Positions 43,856 through 53,491 of a DNA stretch of 64,000 nucleotides are shown here, one piece after another; the stretch's first letter is position 1; the number at the start of each line of letters is the position of its first letter. The stretch lies in NCBI GenBank assembly GCA_964291505.2, contig OZ220199.1:1116001-1180000 (forward strand), written 5' to 3'. A program made the translations under genes and the position numbers. The DNA comes from Kistimonas sp964291505. Its GTDB lineage: Bacteria; Pseudomonadota; Gammaproteobacteria; Pseudomonadales; Endozoicomonadaceae. The notes below the pieces were generated by a model. That model saw nothing but the letters and a program-made list of their open reading frames with translations. It made no database searches and was not told the DNA's origin.

Positions 43856-45001
43856 ATGTTACCCATACAACAAGCCAGCCTCTTTTTTTGTCTGTCACTG
43901 ACTCTGCTGAACCTGATTCTGGTGACAGCGTCTGGCAGACGTGAGCCCGTCACCCACTGTTTTGCACTGCTGCAACTGTGCCTGATCGCTTATCTTATTC
44001 AGCCTTTAACTCTGCAACTGGATGCAGGTTTTTTCGTTGACTGGATGGTAGCCCTGGGAAGGAATGCACTTCCCTGCGTCTTCTGGCTTGTATGTCTATT
44101 GACGTTTAATGACGAATTCAGGCTAAACCGTCGTGTATTATTAATAGCGTCAGTTGTCGCTTTATTTAGTCCGGTACTGAAACTAGTTTTCCATATTGTC
44201 GGTTATCAGCCTTCTCTCTGGATCAATTTCTTCAGCCACTGGATACCGCAGTCCATAGAGTTTTTACTGATAGGTCACGCACTGCTAACGATTGGTCGTT
44301 ACTTGCGCGAAGATTTAATACAAAACCGTCGTCGCTTACGTGGATGGCTACTCGGCTGCACTGGTTTTTACATAGCCTCTGTCGTATTAATGGAACAACT
44401 TATCGGTTTAAGCGACAATATTCGTGTAATGAACAGCATTATGCTTGCCGCTTTTCTCCTGATATTTAACGCCTTATTACTCCGCTTCAAAACCGATCTT
44501 CTCTATCCAGCACGCCGACAAAAACAGGAAATTGTTTTTACCTATAACAACAAAACGACTAGTGACGTTGATAAGCCGACAAAAGCTGTACCTGAAGATC
44601 ACATTGAAGACACCACATTTAGTAGACTGCAGTCGTTAATGGAAACAGAGTTCATTTATCGGGAAGACAGCCTGACGATTGGGGAACTGGCCAGTCGACT
44701 GAACATGCAGGAGTACCGGCTTCGATCACTCATTAACCGCCAGCTGGGGTATCGCAATTTCAACGATTACCTGAACCATTTCCGCATTCGTGAAATCAGG
44801 GAAAGGCTATCAGACCCGAATCAGAAAGATATCCCGATCCTGACCATTGCCCTGGAAGCAGGATTTCACTCCCTGAGTGCCTTCAACCGTGCCTTCAAGA
44901 ATCGCATGGGCATCACACCCAGTCAGTATCGCGAGGAACGGCAACGACAGCCTGAGAAGTCCACTCCAACGCCACTGACCGATTCTGAAACCACTGACTG
45001 A
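43856..45001 (+). CDS. Membrane-bound AraC-family transcriptional regulator
   Basis: 381 aa. The N-terminal half (about 1-215) has about seven hydrophobic segments, making it an integral membrane sensor. The C-terminus (about 255-365) is an AraC-type double HTH: LTIGELASRLNMQEYRLRSL and IPILTIALEAGFHSLSAFNR, with FKNRMGITPSQYRE as the usual end. Such regulators sense envelope or medium signals. It is directly upstream of the beta-helix/DUF1302 operon, in the same direction, and the intergenic DNA carries five copies of one motif, a likely operator for this protein. Confidence 0.9.
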   Translation: MLPIQQASLFFCLSLTLLNLILVTASGRREPVTHCFALLQLCLIAYLIQPLTLQLDAGFFVDWMVALGRNALPCVFWLVCLLTFNDEFRLNRRVLLIASVVALFSPVLKLVFHIVGYQPSLWINFFSHWIPQSIEFLLIGHALLTIGRYLREDLIQNRRRLRGWLLGCTGFYIASVVLMEQLIGLSDNIRVMNSIMLAAFLLIFNALLLRFKTDLLYPARRQKQEIVFTYNNKTTSDVDKPTKAVPEDHIEDTTFSRLQSLMETEFIYREDSLTIGELASRLNMQEYRLRSLINRQLGYRNFNDYLNHFRIREIRERLSDPNQKDIPILTIALEAGFHSLSAFNRAFKNRMGITPSQYREERQRQPEKSTPTPLTDSETTD

Positions 45002-45545
45002 TTTCCAAAAAACAACGACTTTCTGGCGTTTTAAATAAAATCAGTCATTGGCTGACTGATTTACTCTCCAGGATGAGGCGTTTTCCGGTAATGAAATCAC
45101 TCACTCTGCTCATCGCCAATAAATACCATCTGTGAACCAAATCCTCTGCATGAGACCCCAAATGCCAACACACTGATGAGTGAAGCACACAGTAAATCCA
45201 TTAACTGGGAAAATAGCAGTGAGCCAAGACTGACTTATTTCTGAACCAATGACTGATTTCTTAAAAAATCGCTTTTTTCACCTTTTTTGCCATTATTTTG
45301 GCCCTTCTGTCAGCCTCCAGAGTTGGTTGAATCGTTTCTTAACAGTCACAAAAGCAGGGAGATCATCCGTTTAAGAGAAAAATGCAAAAATCGGCACTCA
45401 TCCGACGTTCGCGACAAATACCCTCCCATTGATAACTTTTACCCGCAAATACTCTACAAAGGCAACCAACCTGCAAACGCCCCTCCTCTGACTCTTTCTG
45501 AAATTTACTGACCGATTTCAAAAACGCCCGCCTTTTTCCAATTTT
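44995..45545 (+). promoter_or_regulatory. Repeated TGACTGATTTC elements, likely AraC operators
   Basis: The core TGACYGATTTC occurs at 44995, 45250 and 45509, about 255 bp apart. Each copy has TTCTGAA(A) just upstream and an A-run then CG and a T-run downstream. A perfect inverted pair AAATCAGTCA-N5-TGACTGATTT lies at 45038-45062. The region lies between the AraC gene and its presumed target operon. Roughly 650 bp here hold no credible gene. Confidence 0.6.
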
Positions 45546-45670
45546 CGCCGAGTTTCTGACGCTTGTTATCCGTAGAGTGAGCGTCCCGGGCTACTGATTA
45601 AGCAGTGACCTCAGCCCTCTACTGTCTCTCGCTGAGCGCACACCAATAACAAGAAATGGAGAGAGCCGCC

Positions 45671-46972
45671 GTGTCCTATTCCCGTTTTATGATTCCCGCC
45701 CTGGCCCTGCTACTGGCCGGTTGCAGCGAGGATCCCTCATCGTCCGCACAGGTTCCGCCCCCAGAGAAGAGTTTTGGCAAAAAACTGCAAACCCAGCTGG
45801 TTATGGCCCAGCCGGGTGATGTTATTGAGATTCCGGAAGGATTTTATGAACTAGACCGCAGCCTGACCCTCAGTGTTGATGGCGTCACCATCCGCGGTGC
45901 CGGCATGGACAAAACCATTTTGTCCTTCAAGAACCAGGTGGCCGGTGCTGAAGGCATGATGGTCACCGCGAGCGATTTCACCCTGGAAGATCTGGCCATT
46001 GAAGATACCAAGGGTGATTCCATCAAGATCAACCAGGCAAAGAATATTGTTATCCGGCGGGTTCGTTCGGAATGGACCAACGGCCCATCCACCGAAAACG
46101 GTTCTTATGGCTTTTATCCCGTTATGACAGAAAACACGCTAATTGAGGATTCTGTCGTCATTGGTGCATCAGATGCCGGTATCTATGTCGGTCAGTCTTA
46201 CAACGTCGTCATTCGTAACAACCGGGCAGAATACAATGTGGCCGGTTATGAAATTGAAAACACCATCGGCGCTGACGTTTATAACAATGTCGCCACCAAT
46301 AACACCGGCGGCGTGCTGATCTTCAACATGCCCTACCTGACCCAGCCCGGTCACAGCACCCGTATCTACAACAACGAAATTTACAGCAATAACACAGAAA
46401 ATTTTGCACCCAAGGGAACCGCTGTCGCCAGTGTACCGGCCGGTTCCGGCATCCTGATCAACTCAAACGACAATGTTGAGATATTTGGTAATAATCTGAA
46501 AGACAACGACACCGCCAACATTATTGTCAGCAGTCTGCTGACGGCGGATTACCAGGAAGAGTACAAAGTATCAGACAATTTTGACCCGTTCCCCGAAGGT
46601 ATTTTCATCTACGACAACACCTACAGCGGTGGAGGTACCTCACCAGGCCGACTTGAGCTTAAGGCGCTGAAAGTTGCCCAGTTCGGTCTGACCGGTCGTC
46701 TGCCCGACATTCTCTGGGATGGCGTGATCAACCCCAAGCATCTGGCTGCGGGTAAAACTTCTGTCGAAACCATTCTCTGCATCGATGATGCGGCCGCCGG
46801 CTTTATCAACGTTGATGCCTCCAACGATTTCAAAGGCATATCCACCGATAAATCACCCCACAACTGCCAAATGCAGAAGATGGCTGCCATTGACCTGGGC
46901 TCCCTGGATAGCCAACAGGAAAGCACGCAGTCGACTCTGGAGACTTCCGACAACACCAGCAAAGAGGGCTGA
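45671..46972 (+). CDS. Parallel beta-helix lipoprotein (first gene of DUF1302/DUF1329 operon)
   Basis: 433 aa. The start is GTG 45671 (GGAGAG 8 nt upstream) with a lipoprotein signal ending ALALLLAGC; the ATG at 45656 lies inside the ribosome-binding site region. The remainder is a right-handed parallel beta-helix with Asn-rich turns (VVIRNNRAEYNVAGYEIENT, DVYNNVATNNTGGVLIFN, NVEIFGNNLKDNDTANIIVS). Such proteins often bind or cleave polysaccharides or lipids, but I see no catalytic signature. It is linked with a dihaem cytochrome gene in what I remember as a conserved pair (SO2930 neighbourhood of Shewanella). Confidence 0.85.
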   Translation: MSYSRFMIPALALLLAGCSEDPSSSAQVPPPEKSFGKKLQTQLVMAQPGDVIEIPEGFYELDRSLTLSVDGVTIRGAGMDKTILSFKNQVAGAEGMMVTASDFTLEDLAIEDTKGDSIKINQAKNIVIRRVRSEWTNGPSTENGSYGFYPVMTENTLIEDSVVIGASDAGIYVGQSYNVVIRNNRAEYNVAGYEIENTIGADVYNNVATNNTGGVLIFNMPYLTQPGHSTRIYNNEIYSNNTENFAPKGTAVASVPAGSGILINSNDNVEIFGNNLKDNDTANIIVSSLLTADYQEEYKVSDNFDPFPEGIFIYDNTYSGGGTSPGRLELKALKVAQFGLTGRLPDILWDGVINPKHLAAGKTSVETILCIDDAAAGFINVDASNDFKGISTDKSPHNCQMQKMAAIDLGSLDSQQESTQSTLETSDNTSKEG

Positions 46973-46975
46973 ACC

Positions 46976-48109
46976 ATGCCGCGCATAGCTGTTATTGCGT
47001 CACTCCTGGCTTCCCTGTTTCTGACCGGTTGCAGCAAGGAATCTCCCCGGATGATGCTGACCGGTTCCGATTACCCTGAGCGCCTCAGCGACTGGCGCAT
47101 ATTGGCTATAGAGGACGGCAACCTTACGACAGGTCATCGGGTTGTACCCTATGACCTGAATACGGCGCTGTTTACGGATTACGCCAGCAAACTGAGAACC
47201 GTCTGGCTGCCGGAAGGACAGGCCGCTGTTCCTGGTGACAACGATGAACTGGTTTATCCCGACGGCACCATTATCAGCAAAACCTTTTACTACCCGATTA
47301 CGGATAAAAATGACCGTAGTCGTGTAAAAGCCTCTGATGGTTCGGCCGTGCTGTATGACAACAACGACGGACTGCCAATGGATCAGGTTCGACTGATGGA
47401 AACCCGGGTACTGGTCAAACTGAAAGAAAGCTGGGTTGCGCTGCCCTATATCTGGAACGAAGCGCAGACAGAAGCTTTCCTCGATGTCGCAGGTGACAGC
47501 ACAAACCTGACACTGGTGAAAAACGACAGTGAAGAAAAGTTCACCTACATCATACCGGATGCCAACGAGTGTGCCGGCTGCCATGCGGATGGCAAAAGCC
47601 GCAAGCTGGTCAAACCCATTGGTCCTCGCATCCGTCATCTGAACCGTGACCTGGTCTATGCCGATGGCAAGCAGAATCAGCTGGATTACTGGACAGCACA
47701 CGGCCTGCTCACCGGTGTCGATAGCACAAGCGCTACCCAGAATGCCCTTTGGCCTAATGGCCGGGCCGGTGAAACGCTGGAACACCGCGCCCGAAGCTAC
47801 CTGGATATCAACTGCGCCCATTGCCACAACCCGAAAGGCGCCGCCAAGAACAGTGGCCTGTGGCTGACATGGGACACCACAACACCGGTTCGCCTGGGCT
47901 TCTGCAAGCCCCCGGTTGCCGCCGGCAAAGGCACGGGTGACCGCAAAGTCGCCATACAGCCCGGTGATCCTGAGGGTTCCATCCTGCTGTACCGGATGCA
48001 GTCCAATGATCCTGGGGAAATGATGCCGGAACTGGGTCGTTCAACATCCCACGCGGAAGGCGTGGCACTGGTCAGCGAGTGGATTGCCTCTCAGGAGGGG
48101 GACTGCTGA
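46976..48109 (+). CDS. SO2930-family dihaem c-type cytochrome lipoprotein
   Basis: 377 aa. Lipoprotein signal ending SLFLTGC. Two haem-c sites: CAGCH (residues 199-203) and CAHCH (280-284), each giving His as a proximal ligand; Met residues near the C-terminus (GEMMPEL) may be distal ligands. It begins 3 bp after the beta-helix gene. The cytochrome would transfer electrons in the periplasm or at the outer membrane during oxidation of the substrate handled by this operon. Confidence 0.88.
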   Translation: MPRIAVIASLLASLFLTGCSKESPRMMLTGSDYPERLSDWRILAIEDGNLTTGHRVVPYDLNTALFTDYASKLRTVWLPEGQAAVPGDNDELVYPDGTIISKTFYYPITDKNDRSRVKASDGSAVLYDNNDGLPMDQVRLMETRVLVKLKESWVALPYIWNEAQTEAFLDVAGDSTNLTLVKNDSEEKFTYIIPDANECAGCHADGKSRKLVKPIGPRIRHLNRDLVYADGKQNQLDYWTAHGLLTGVDSTSATQNALWPNGRAGETLEHRARSYLDINCAHCHNPKGAAKNSGLWLTWDTTTPVRLGFCKPPVAAGKGTGDRKVAIQPGDPEGSILLYRMQSNDPGEMMPELGRSTSHAEGVALVSEWIASQEGDC

Positions 48110-48205
48110 AAACCCGCCGCACTGACCGTCACGGGAGGTGCGGCTTTGAAGTAACAGAGCACAGAGCCTGACTAACAATAATGATAAAGGCAGGAGCACA
48201 TAATA

Positions 48206-50182
48206 ATGATAATAAAGAAAACCAGACGACGATTTACGCCTTTAACCCGCTGTTCCAGCGCGGTACTGGCGGCCGTTCTCAGTAGTCCCGTCGTTGCCAC
48301 CGAGATAGAACTATTAGATGGGCAAGTCACCGGCAATCTTGATAGTCGTATTTCCTGGGGCGGCACCTGGCGGCTTGAAAGCCCGGATTTGTCCGATGAT
48401 AACGGCGATGTAAACGAGAACGATGGAAAACGTGCCAACGACACTGGTCTTGTTTCCAACGTTTTCCGTTTCTCAGCAGATCTTGAACTGAACTACGAAA
48501 ACTATGGCGCATTTATCCGCGGCACAGCTTTCTACGACAGTGTCATGATGGATGGCAAGAATGACTGGCTGGATACCAATGCCCGCCAGACTGCCAAGGG
48601 CATTCCTGATCAGACCGGTACTTACACCTACGGTGACGACTGGTCCGACGGCGTAAAGGAAAACCAGGGCAAAGACGCCAGAATCCAGGACGCTTACGTT
48701 TTTGGTTACTGGGATATCTTCGATATGCCCGTTGATATCCGCTTCGGTAAGCAGGTGGTGAACTGGGGCGAAGGACTTTTCTATGCGGATGGCATCAATA
48801 CCAGCAATGCCTTCGACCTGGCAGCCGGAACATTGCCCGGCTCACAGATCAAGGATCTGCTGATTCCCCAGACAGCCCTGCTGTTTGATATCGGCCTCAG
48901 TGACAAACTGTCGCTCAGTGCTTATTACCAGTTTGACTGGGAAAGCCATGTGCTGCCCGGGCGCGGTACCTTTCACAGTGGTCAGGATGTTTTCATCGAA
49001 GGCTCTGATTTTGCCTATGACAACATCCCGGCTGATTTCGCCGCACTGGCTGCCAACTGGGATATAGCCACCGGTGGCGCATCCGACTTCTATGAAGAAG
49101 TGGGCCTGAACCAGACCGGTGACTTTCTTGTTGTCGCGGATACCTCCGGTAAAAAGAACGCCAGCAACAACGGTCAGTTTGGTATCAGCCTGAAATACCT
49201 GGCGGAATCCCTCAATGATACGGAATTTGGCTTTTACTATATCCAGTACAATTCCCACGCGCCGTATATTGATGCTCAGATCACCCAGGACTCCGTGACC
49301 AATGCCCAGGGGCAGATCGCTCAATGGACTGCGGATATCGGCACTCCCAATACGATGGGTGATTTTCTGTTCCAGGCGGCAGGCAACGATGCTGGTGTCT
49401 TCCAGGAACTCGCAGGCGGGCTTGCTGGTGCGGGTATTCTTGGTAACGGCACCAATGCCGGCGTTATTTATCCGGAAGACATCCGGATGTTTGGCGTAAG
49501 CTTTAGCACCGTCATTGGCGGTACATCAGTTGCCGGTGAACTGACTTACCGCCCCAACATGCCCATCTGGATAGACGACCCTGACAATCTGATTGACAGT
49601 ACCAGCAAAGCCTTCGGCACTATTCTTTCCGGCGGCGACTGTTTCGGCATTTCAGAAGCGGATCCCAACCGGCAGTACTGCATCAGTGGCCCGGCCTACA
49701 ACAACTACACCCGTGTGGAACTCTGGACAGGCTCCGTCAATTTCATCCATAGCTTTGGCCCAACCGGCTTCCTGAGTGACCTCAATGCTATTGGTGAAAC
49801 CGCCTTTGAACAGATCAGCGGTCTGGGCGCGGATTACGACCGTTATGTATCAACGGCCTCCGGTCCCTGGAATGAAGATGGCAGTACGTTCTCTGCCGGC
49901 CATGCCGATGACCGACTCGACCGCTTTGCCTGGGGTTATACCCTGGGGGTTTCCGGCACTATGTCCGATGTGTTGCCCGGCGTGAACCTCTACCCCGGCG
50001 CCACCGTCAAGCACGATGTCAGCGGCAACTCCCACCTGACCGGTAACTTCAAGGAAGACAGCAAAGGGCTGAGCCTGTCACTGGGTGCGGGCTACCAGGA
50101 CTTCAGCGTTGGCCTGAACTGGTATACCGACTTCGATGGCGACAAGGAGCATATCTCCGCGTCCATGAGCTATTCCTTCTGA
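48206..50182 (+). CDS. DUF1302 family outer-membrane-associated protein
   Basis: 658 aa. Signal peptide (about 1-33, ending SSPVVATE). The remainder is rich in short beta-strands typical of DUF1302: LDSRISWGGTWRLE, RFGKQVVNWGEGLFYADGIN, TVIGGTSVAGELTYRPNMP and the terminal strand HISASMSYSF with a final Phe. These are usually found with DUF1329 proteins in operons for export or oxidation of hydrophobic compounds. GGAG precedes the ATG. It follows the cytochrome gene after 97 bp. Confidence 0.9.
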   Translation: MIIKKTRRRFTPLTRCSSAVLAAVLSSPVVATEIELLDGQVTGNLDSRISWGGTWRLESPDLSDDNGDVNENDGKRANDTGLVSNVFRFSADLELNYENYGAFIRGTAFYDSVMMDGKNDWLDTNARQTAKGIPDQTGTYTYGDDWSDGVKENQGKDARIQDAYVFGYWDIFDMPVDIRFGKQVVNWGEGLFYADGINTSNAFDLAAGTLPGSQIKDLLIPQTALLFDIGLSDKLSLSAYYQFDWESHVLPGRGTFHSGQDVFIEGSDFAYDNIPADFAALAANWDIATGGASDFYEEVGLNQTGDFLVVADTSGKKNASNNGQFGISLKYLAESLNDTEFGFYYIQYNSHAPYIDAQITQDSVTNAQGQIAQWTADIGTPNTMGDFLFQAAGNDAGVFQELAGGLAGAGILGNGTNAGVIYPEDIRMFGVSFSTVIGGTSVAGELTYRPNMPIWIDDPDNLIDSTSKAFGTILSGGDCFGISEADPNRQYCISGPAYNNYTRVELWTGSVNFIHSFGPTGFLSDLNAIGETAFEQISGLGADYDRYVSTASGPWNEDGSTFSAGHADDRLDRFAWGYTLGVSGTMSDVLPGVNLYPGATVKHDVSGNSHLTGNFKEDSKGLSLSLGAGYQDFSVGLNWYTDFDGDKEHISASMSYSF

Positions 50183-50211
50183 CCGGCAGGCACTTTGAGA
50201 GGATGCATACC

Positions 50212-51525
50212 ATGATAAGAAACCACCTGCTCCTGGCCGGCAGTCTGGCCCTGACACTGACGTCAGGCGCCGTATTGGCCAGTATTACCCCCCAGGATAT
50301 CAGCAAACTGGGCAATGAACTCACACCATTAGGTGCTGACAAACTCGGCAATGCAGACGGAACCATTCCCGGCTGGGGAGAATCCACCAGCAGTGAGGCC
50401 GTCTCCGCCGACAAGCCCCTGTTTGAAATAACAGCGGCCAACCTCGACCAGTACCGGGACAACCTGTCTGCTGGTCAGATCGCCCTGTTTGAACGCTACC
50501 CGGAAACCTTTCGCATGCCGGTTTATCCCAGCCAGCGAACCGCTACTTACCCACAACGCATTTACGACAATACGCTGAAAGCCGCCAACACCGCCGAACT
50601 CCTGAATGGTGGCAACGGCTTTAAGGGTGCCTATGACGCTTACCCGTTCCCGCTACCGGAAAGTGGCCTGGAAGCATTATGGAACCATATCGTTCGCTAC
50701 CGGGGTGAGTACATCAAGCGGCCAACCGTTGAAGCGACCGTGGAACGAAGTGGCAGCTATACCTACTCTCGTTCCGAAGATGAAATCCTTTTCAACTACA
50801 ACCAGCCTGGCGGCAGCGAGGCGGAACTCGAAAATATCCTGTTCTACTACCTGTCCAAAAACGATGATGGCAGTGCCCAGCTGATTCACGAAACTCAGGA
50901 TCAGGCGGCTGAGCCTCGACTCGCCTGGGGCTATTTGCCCGGTATTCGTCGTGTACGTCGGGCACCGATTCTCTCCTATGACACCCCCGTTGGCGGTGGA
51001 GGATTGCGGACAGCCGATGACACCGATCTGTATAACGGTGCGCCCGACCTGTATGACTGGACGTTGAAAGACAAAAAGGAAATCTACATTCCCTACAACA
51101 ACCAGCAACTGCTGAAAGAAACACCGGAGTACGATGACATCTTCATGGCCGGTCACATCAATCCGGATTTTACCCGCTATGAACTGCACCGTGTCTGGGT
51201 CGTTGAAGGCAAGCTGAAGGATGACAAACGCCACATCTATTCACGTCGAACACTCTATCTGGATGAAGACAGTTGGGGCGCTGCTATCGTGGATCAGTAT
51301 GATGGCCGAGACCAGCTCTGGAAGGTGAGCATCGCCTACCTGGCCAACTACGAGGATGTGCCCACCACCTGGACGACATGGGATGTATTCCATGACCTGC
51401 AGTCACGCCGGTACCATGTGCAGGGTCTCGTCAACAAAGGAAATACCGCCATCGATTTTCCGGAAGTGATGCCAAAGAAAAAGCACTTTACTCCGGCATC
51501 ATTGCGGCGGATGGGGCGACGTTAA
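50212..51525 (+). CDS. DUF1329 family periplasmic protein
   Basis: 437 aa. Signal peptide HLLLAGSLALTLTSGAVLAS. Typical family segments: DISKLGNELTPLGADKLGNA near the start, YLPGIRRVRRAPILSYDTP, YDWTLKDKKEIYIPYNN and YELHRVWVVEGKLKDDKRHIYSRR. The fold is thought to be LolA/LolB-like, suggesting a carrier for hydrophobic ligands or lipoproteins. ATG 50212 is chosen because GAGAGG is at a normal distance from it and touches the upstream ATG at 50203. Last gene of the operon. Confidence 0.9.
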   Translation: MIRNHLLLAGSLALTLTSGAVLASITPQDISKLGNELTPLGADKLGNADGTIPGWGESTSSEAVSADKPLFEITAANLDQYRDNLSAGQIALFERYPETFRMPVYPSQRTATYPQRIYDNTLKAANTAELLNGGNGFKGAYDAYPFPLPESGLEALWNHIVRYRGEYIKRPTVEATVERSGSYTYSRSEDEILFNYNQPGGSEAELENILFYYLSKNDDGSAQLIHETQDQAAEPRLAWGYLPGIRRVRRAPILSYDTPVGGGGLRTADDTDLYNGAPDLYDWTLKDKKEIYIPYNNQQLLKETPEYDDIFMAGHINPDFTRYELHRVWVVEGKLKDDKRHIYSRRTLYLDEDSWGAAIVDQYDGRDQLWKVSIAYLANYEDVPTTWTTWDVFHDLQSRRYHVQGLVNKGNTAIDFPEVMPKKKHFTPASLRRMGRR

Positions 51526-51542
51526 TTAAACAATGAATACAA

Positions 51543-51562
51543 AGCCGGCCTGCTGGCCGGCT
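51543..51562. terminator. GC-rich hairpin between convergent genes
   Basis: AGCCGGCC and GGCCGGCT form an 8-bp stem with a 4-nt loop between the DUF1329 stop and the end of the convergent gene. The T-run on the minus strand (TTTGT) suggests it mainly serves the minus-strand gene. Confidence 0.6.
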
Positions 51563-51563
51563 A

Positions 51564-52670
51564 TCAGAAATATTCACAATCAAGGCCATATTTAACGCTG
51601 AGTTCTTCGGCAAAGTGTTGTAACTTGAGCAGATGCTGCTGCAACTGGTTAATGACATCCCGTGTATAGAGAAAATCATCATCCAGTGCTCGACCATCCG
51701 CATGCCCGATAAAATCAATTCCGCCAATCAGGGCATTTTCCCCTTCGTAAAGGCTATTGAGTTTATTCAGTTCATCTGCGTCAAGACACATCCTGAAACT
51801 TTTCATTTTGGTCGTGACTTTCCTTAGCAGGTCTGTTTTTACGGCTGACTGTGTGTACTCATCTTTGTACATCACCTCTTTTTTATCGCTAGCCGTGGGC
51901 GTGCTCCCAAGTTGCTTTATAAAATCATATTTACTCATATCATCTGGCAGTGAGGCCAGAAAGAGTCTGGTTGTTGCCAGTAAGCCTGAAAAACCCGACA
52001 TTGCTGTGTTAAATACCTTCAGCTTCGTCTGACCGTCTGAGGGCATTTGCTTAATATCCTTGCTTTGCTTCTGCTTTGTCTGGAGTGCTTTTTCAATGCC
52101 TTCAGGCAATGATTGCGTAATTTGTATCGATTTCGTGTGGGCTATTATTTCGTCACGTAGCCAGAATGCCCTCAACGCACATTTAGCCACCGGTTGGAAA
52201 TTGTCGGGACGGAGTGGATTATTGTTTTTTGCATGGTCCATTAATGCCTTGACAGCAACCGTGAGCTTCTGAGTTGCCAACTGACAATGCTGTTTACTCT
52301 TATTGAGATCATCAGCCGTCCAGCTTTTGCCACCAACCAACGACTCCTTTGAGAGATGTCTTGATTGCATGTTCTGAATTTTGCGATTGGCTTTATCGGC
52401 ACACATCACGTCTTTTGAAATATGGTGGAAATATGCTCTTCTCGACCGCAAATTGGGAGGTATATCATCGGGTTTTTTATAGCGTTTCGCATTGCGACGA
52501 GCCAGTGGTTTGTCTGGCAATGATTTTTCTGTTACTTCCTCCACTCGCTGTACCTGCCGTTCACCCTCAGTAACTAACACACGACCATCGTCACTGACCG
52601 TTTTTGCCCCTTCACTGGCAGGTATATAATTGACAGGAATACCCCCTCCACTGGGCACTCGCTCCGCCAT
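51564..52670 (-). CDS. Hypothetical protein, effector-like
   Basis: 368 aa from ATG 52670, which follows GGGAG at 8 nt; the frame also opens 7 codons upstream. No signal peptide or membrane segment. The N-terminus is basic and disordered (about 40-80, LARRNAKRYKK); the remainder is helical with many Lys and Gln. No motif that I recognise. The gene is moderately AT-rich and unlinked to the neighbours on either side. Function unknown. Confidence 0.7.
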   Translation of the reverse strand: MAERVPSGGGIPVNYIPASEGAKTVSDDGRVLVTEGERQVQRVEEVTEKSLPDKPLARRNAKRYKKPDDIPPNLRSRRAYFHHISKDVMCADKANRKIQNMQSRHLSKESLVGGKSWTADDLNKSKQHCQLATQKLTVAVKALMDHAKNNNPLRPDNFQPVAKCALRAFWLRDEIIAHTKSIQITQSLPEGIEKALQTKQKQSKDIKQMPSDGQTKLKVFNTAMSGFSGLLATTRLFLASLPDDMSKYDFIKQLGSTPTASDKKEVMYKDEYTQSAVKTDLLRKVTTKMKSFRMCLDADELNKLNSLYEGENALIGGIDFIGHADGRALDDDFLYTRDVINQLQQHLLKLQHFAEELSVKYGLDCEYF

Positions 52671-52888
52671 GGAAACACTCCCTTTTTTCATTGTCTCAGT
52701 TCAGTCTAGACAGACTCCATAGCCAGTCCTTCACTTAGTCGGAAAATGTGTATAGGAATTGCAAACTATCAGGAATGTGCATAACAGAGAAGAAAACCGA
52801 TTGTCTGGCACACGAAAAGAAGTGTTTCTGATACACTCAAAAATAGCTTTTTCCCTTATAAACACACTAACGAAGGAAGCTGGCCAAA

Positions 52889-53482
52889 ATGGATATTGTA
52901 AGTATTGTCACGCTCTTACTCATTGTCGGTGCCATTGTTTATATCATCACGATATACAACGGCTTGGTGGCTAAAAAGAATGGCTATGAAAACGGCTTTT
53001 CCCAGATTGAAGTCCAGCTCAAACGCCGGTATGACCTGATCCCCAACCTCGTGGAAACCGCCAAGGCTTACATGAGCCATGAACAGGAAACCATGGAGAA
53101 AGTCATCAAGGCCCGTAATCAGGCGTCAGAGATTCTGAAATCCATGGCCGGCAACCTTACCGCTGACAATATGAAAAAGTTCAGTGGCGCCGAACAGGCC
53201 CTGGCAGGCGCCATGGGCAGCCTGAATGTGGTCATGGAGAATTATCCGGATCTCAAGGCCAACGAGAACATGATGCAGCTCTCCGAAGAGCTGACCAGCA
53301 CGGAAAACAAGGTCGCCCGGTCGCGCCAGTTCTATAACGATGCGGTGACTGACTACAACACCTACCGCCAGTCTTTCCCCCAGATTCTCCTTGCCGCCAA
53401 GTTTGGCCACGGCAAGGATGCGGGCCTGCTGGAGTTTGAAGACAGCGAACAGTTGCAGGCAGCCCCTAAAGTCAGCTTCTAA
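52889..53482 (+). CDS. lemA: LemA family protein
   Basis: 197 aa. One N-terminal membrane helix (VSIVTLLLIVGAIVYIITIY) followed by the LemA signature: YNGLVAKKNGYENGFSQIEV, LKRRYDLIPNLVETAKAYM and YNTYRQSFPQILLA. LemA proteins are envelope proteins of uncertain role, often next to M48 peptidases. AAGGAAG precedes the ATG. The M48 gene begins 9 bp after the stop. Confidence 0.95.
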   Translation: MDIVSIVTLLLIVGAIVYIITIYNGLVAKKNGYENGFSQIEVQLKRRYDLIPNLVETAKAYMSHEQETMEKVIKARNQASEILKSMAGNLTADNMKKFSGAEQALAGAMGSLNVVMENYPDLKANENMMQLSEELTSTENKVARSRQFYNDAVTDYNTYRQSFPQILLAAKFGHGKDAGLLEFEDSEQLQAAPKVSF

Positions 53483-53491
53483 GACCGTCCA

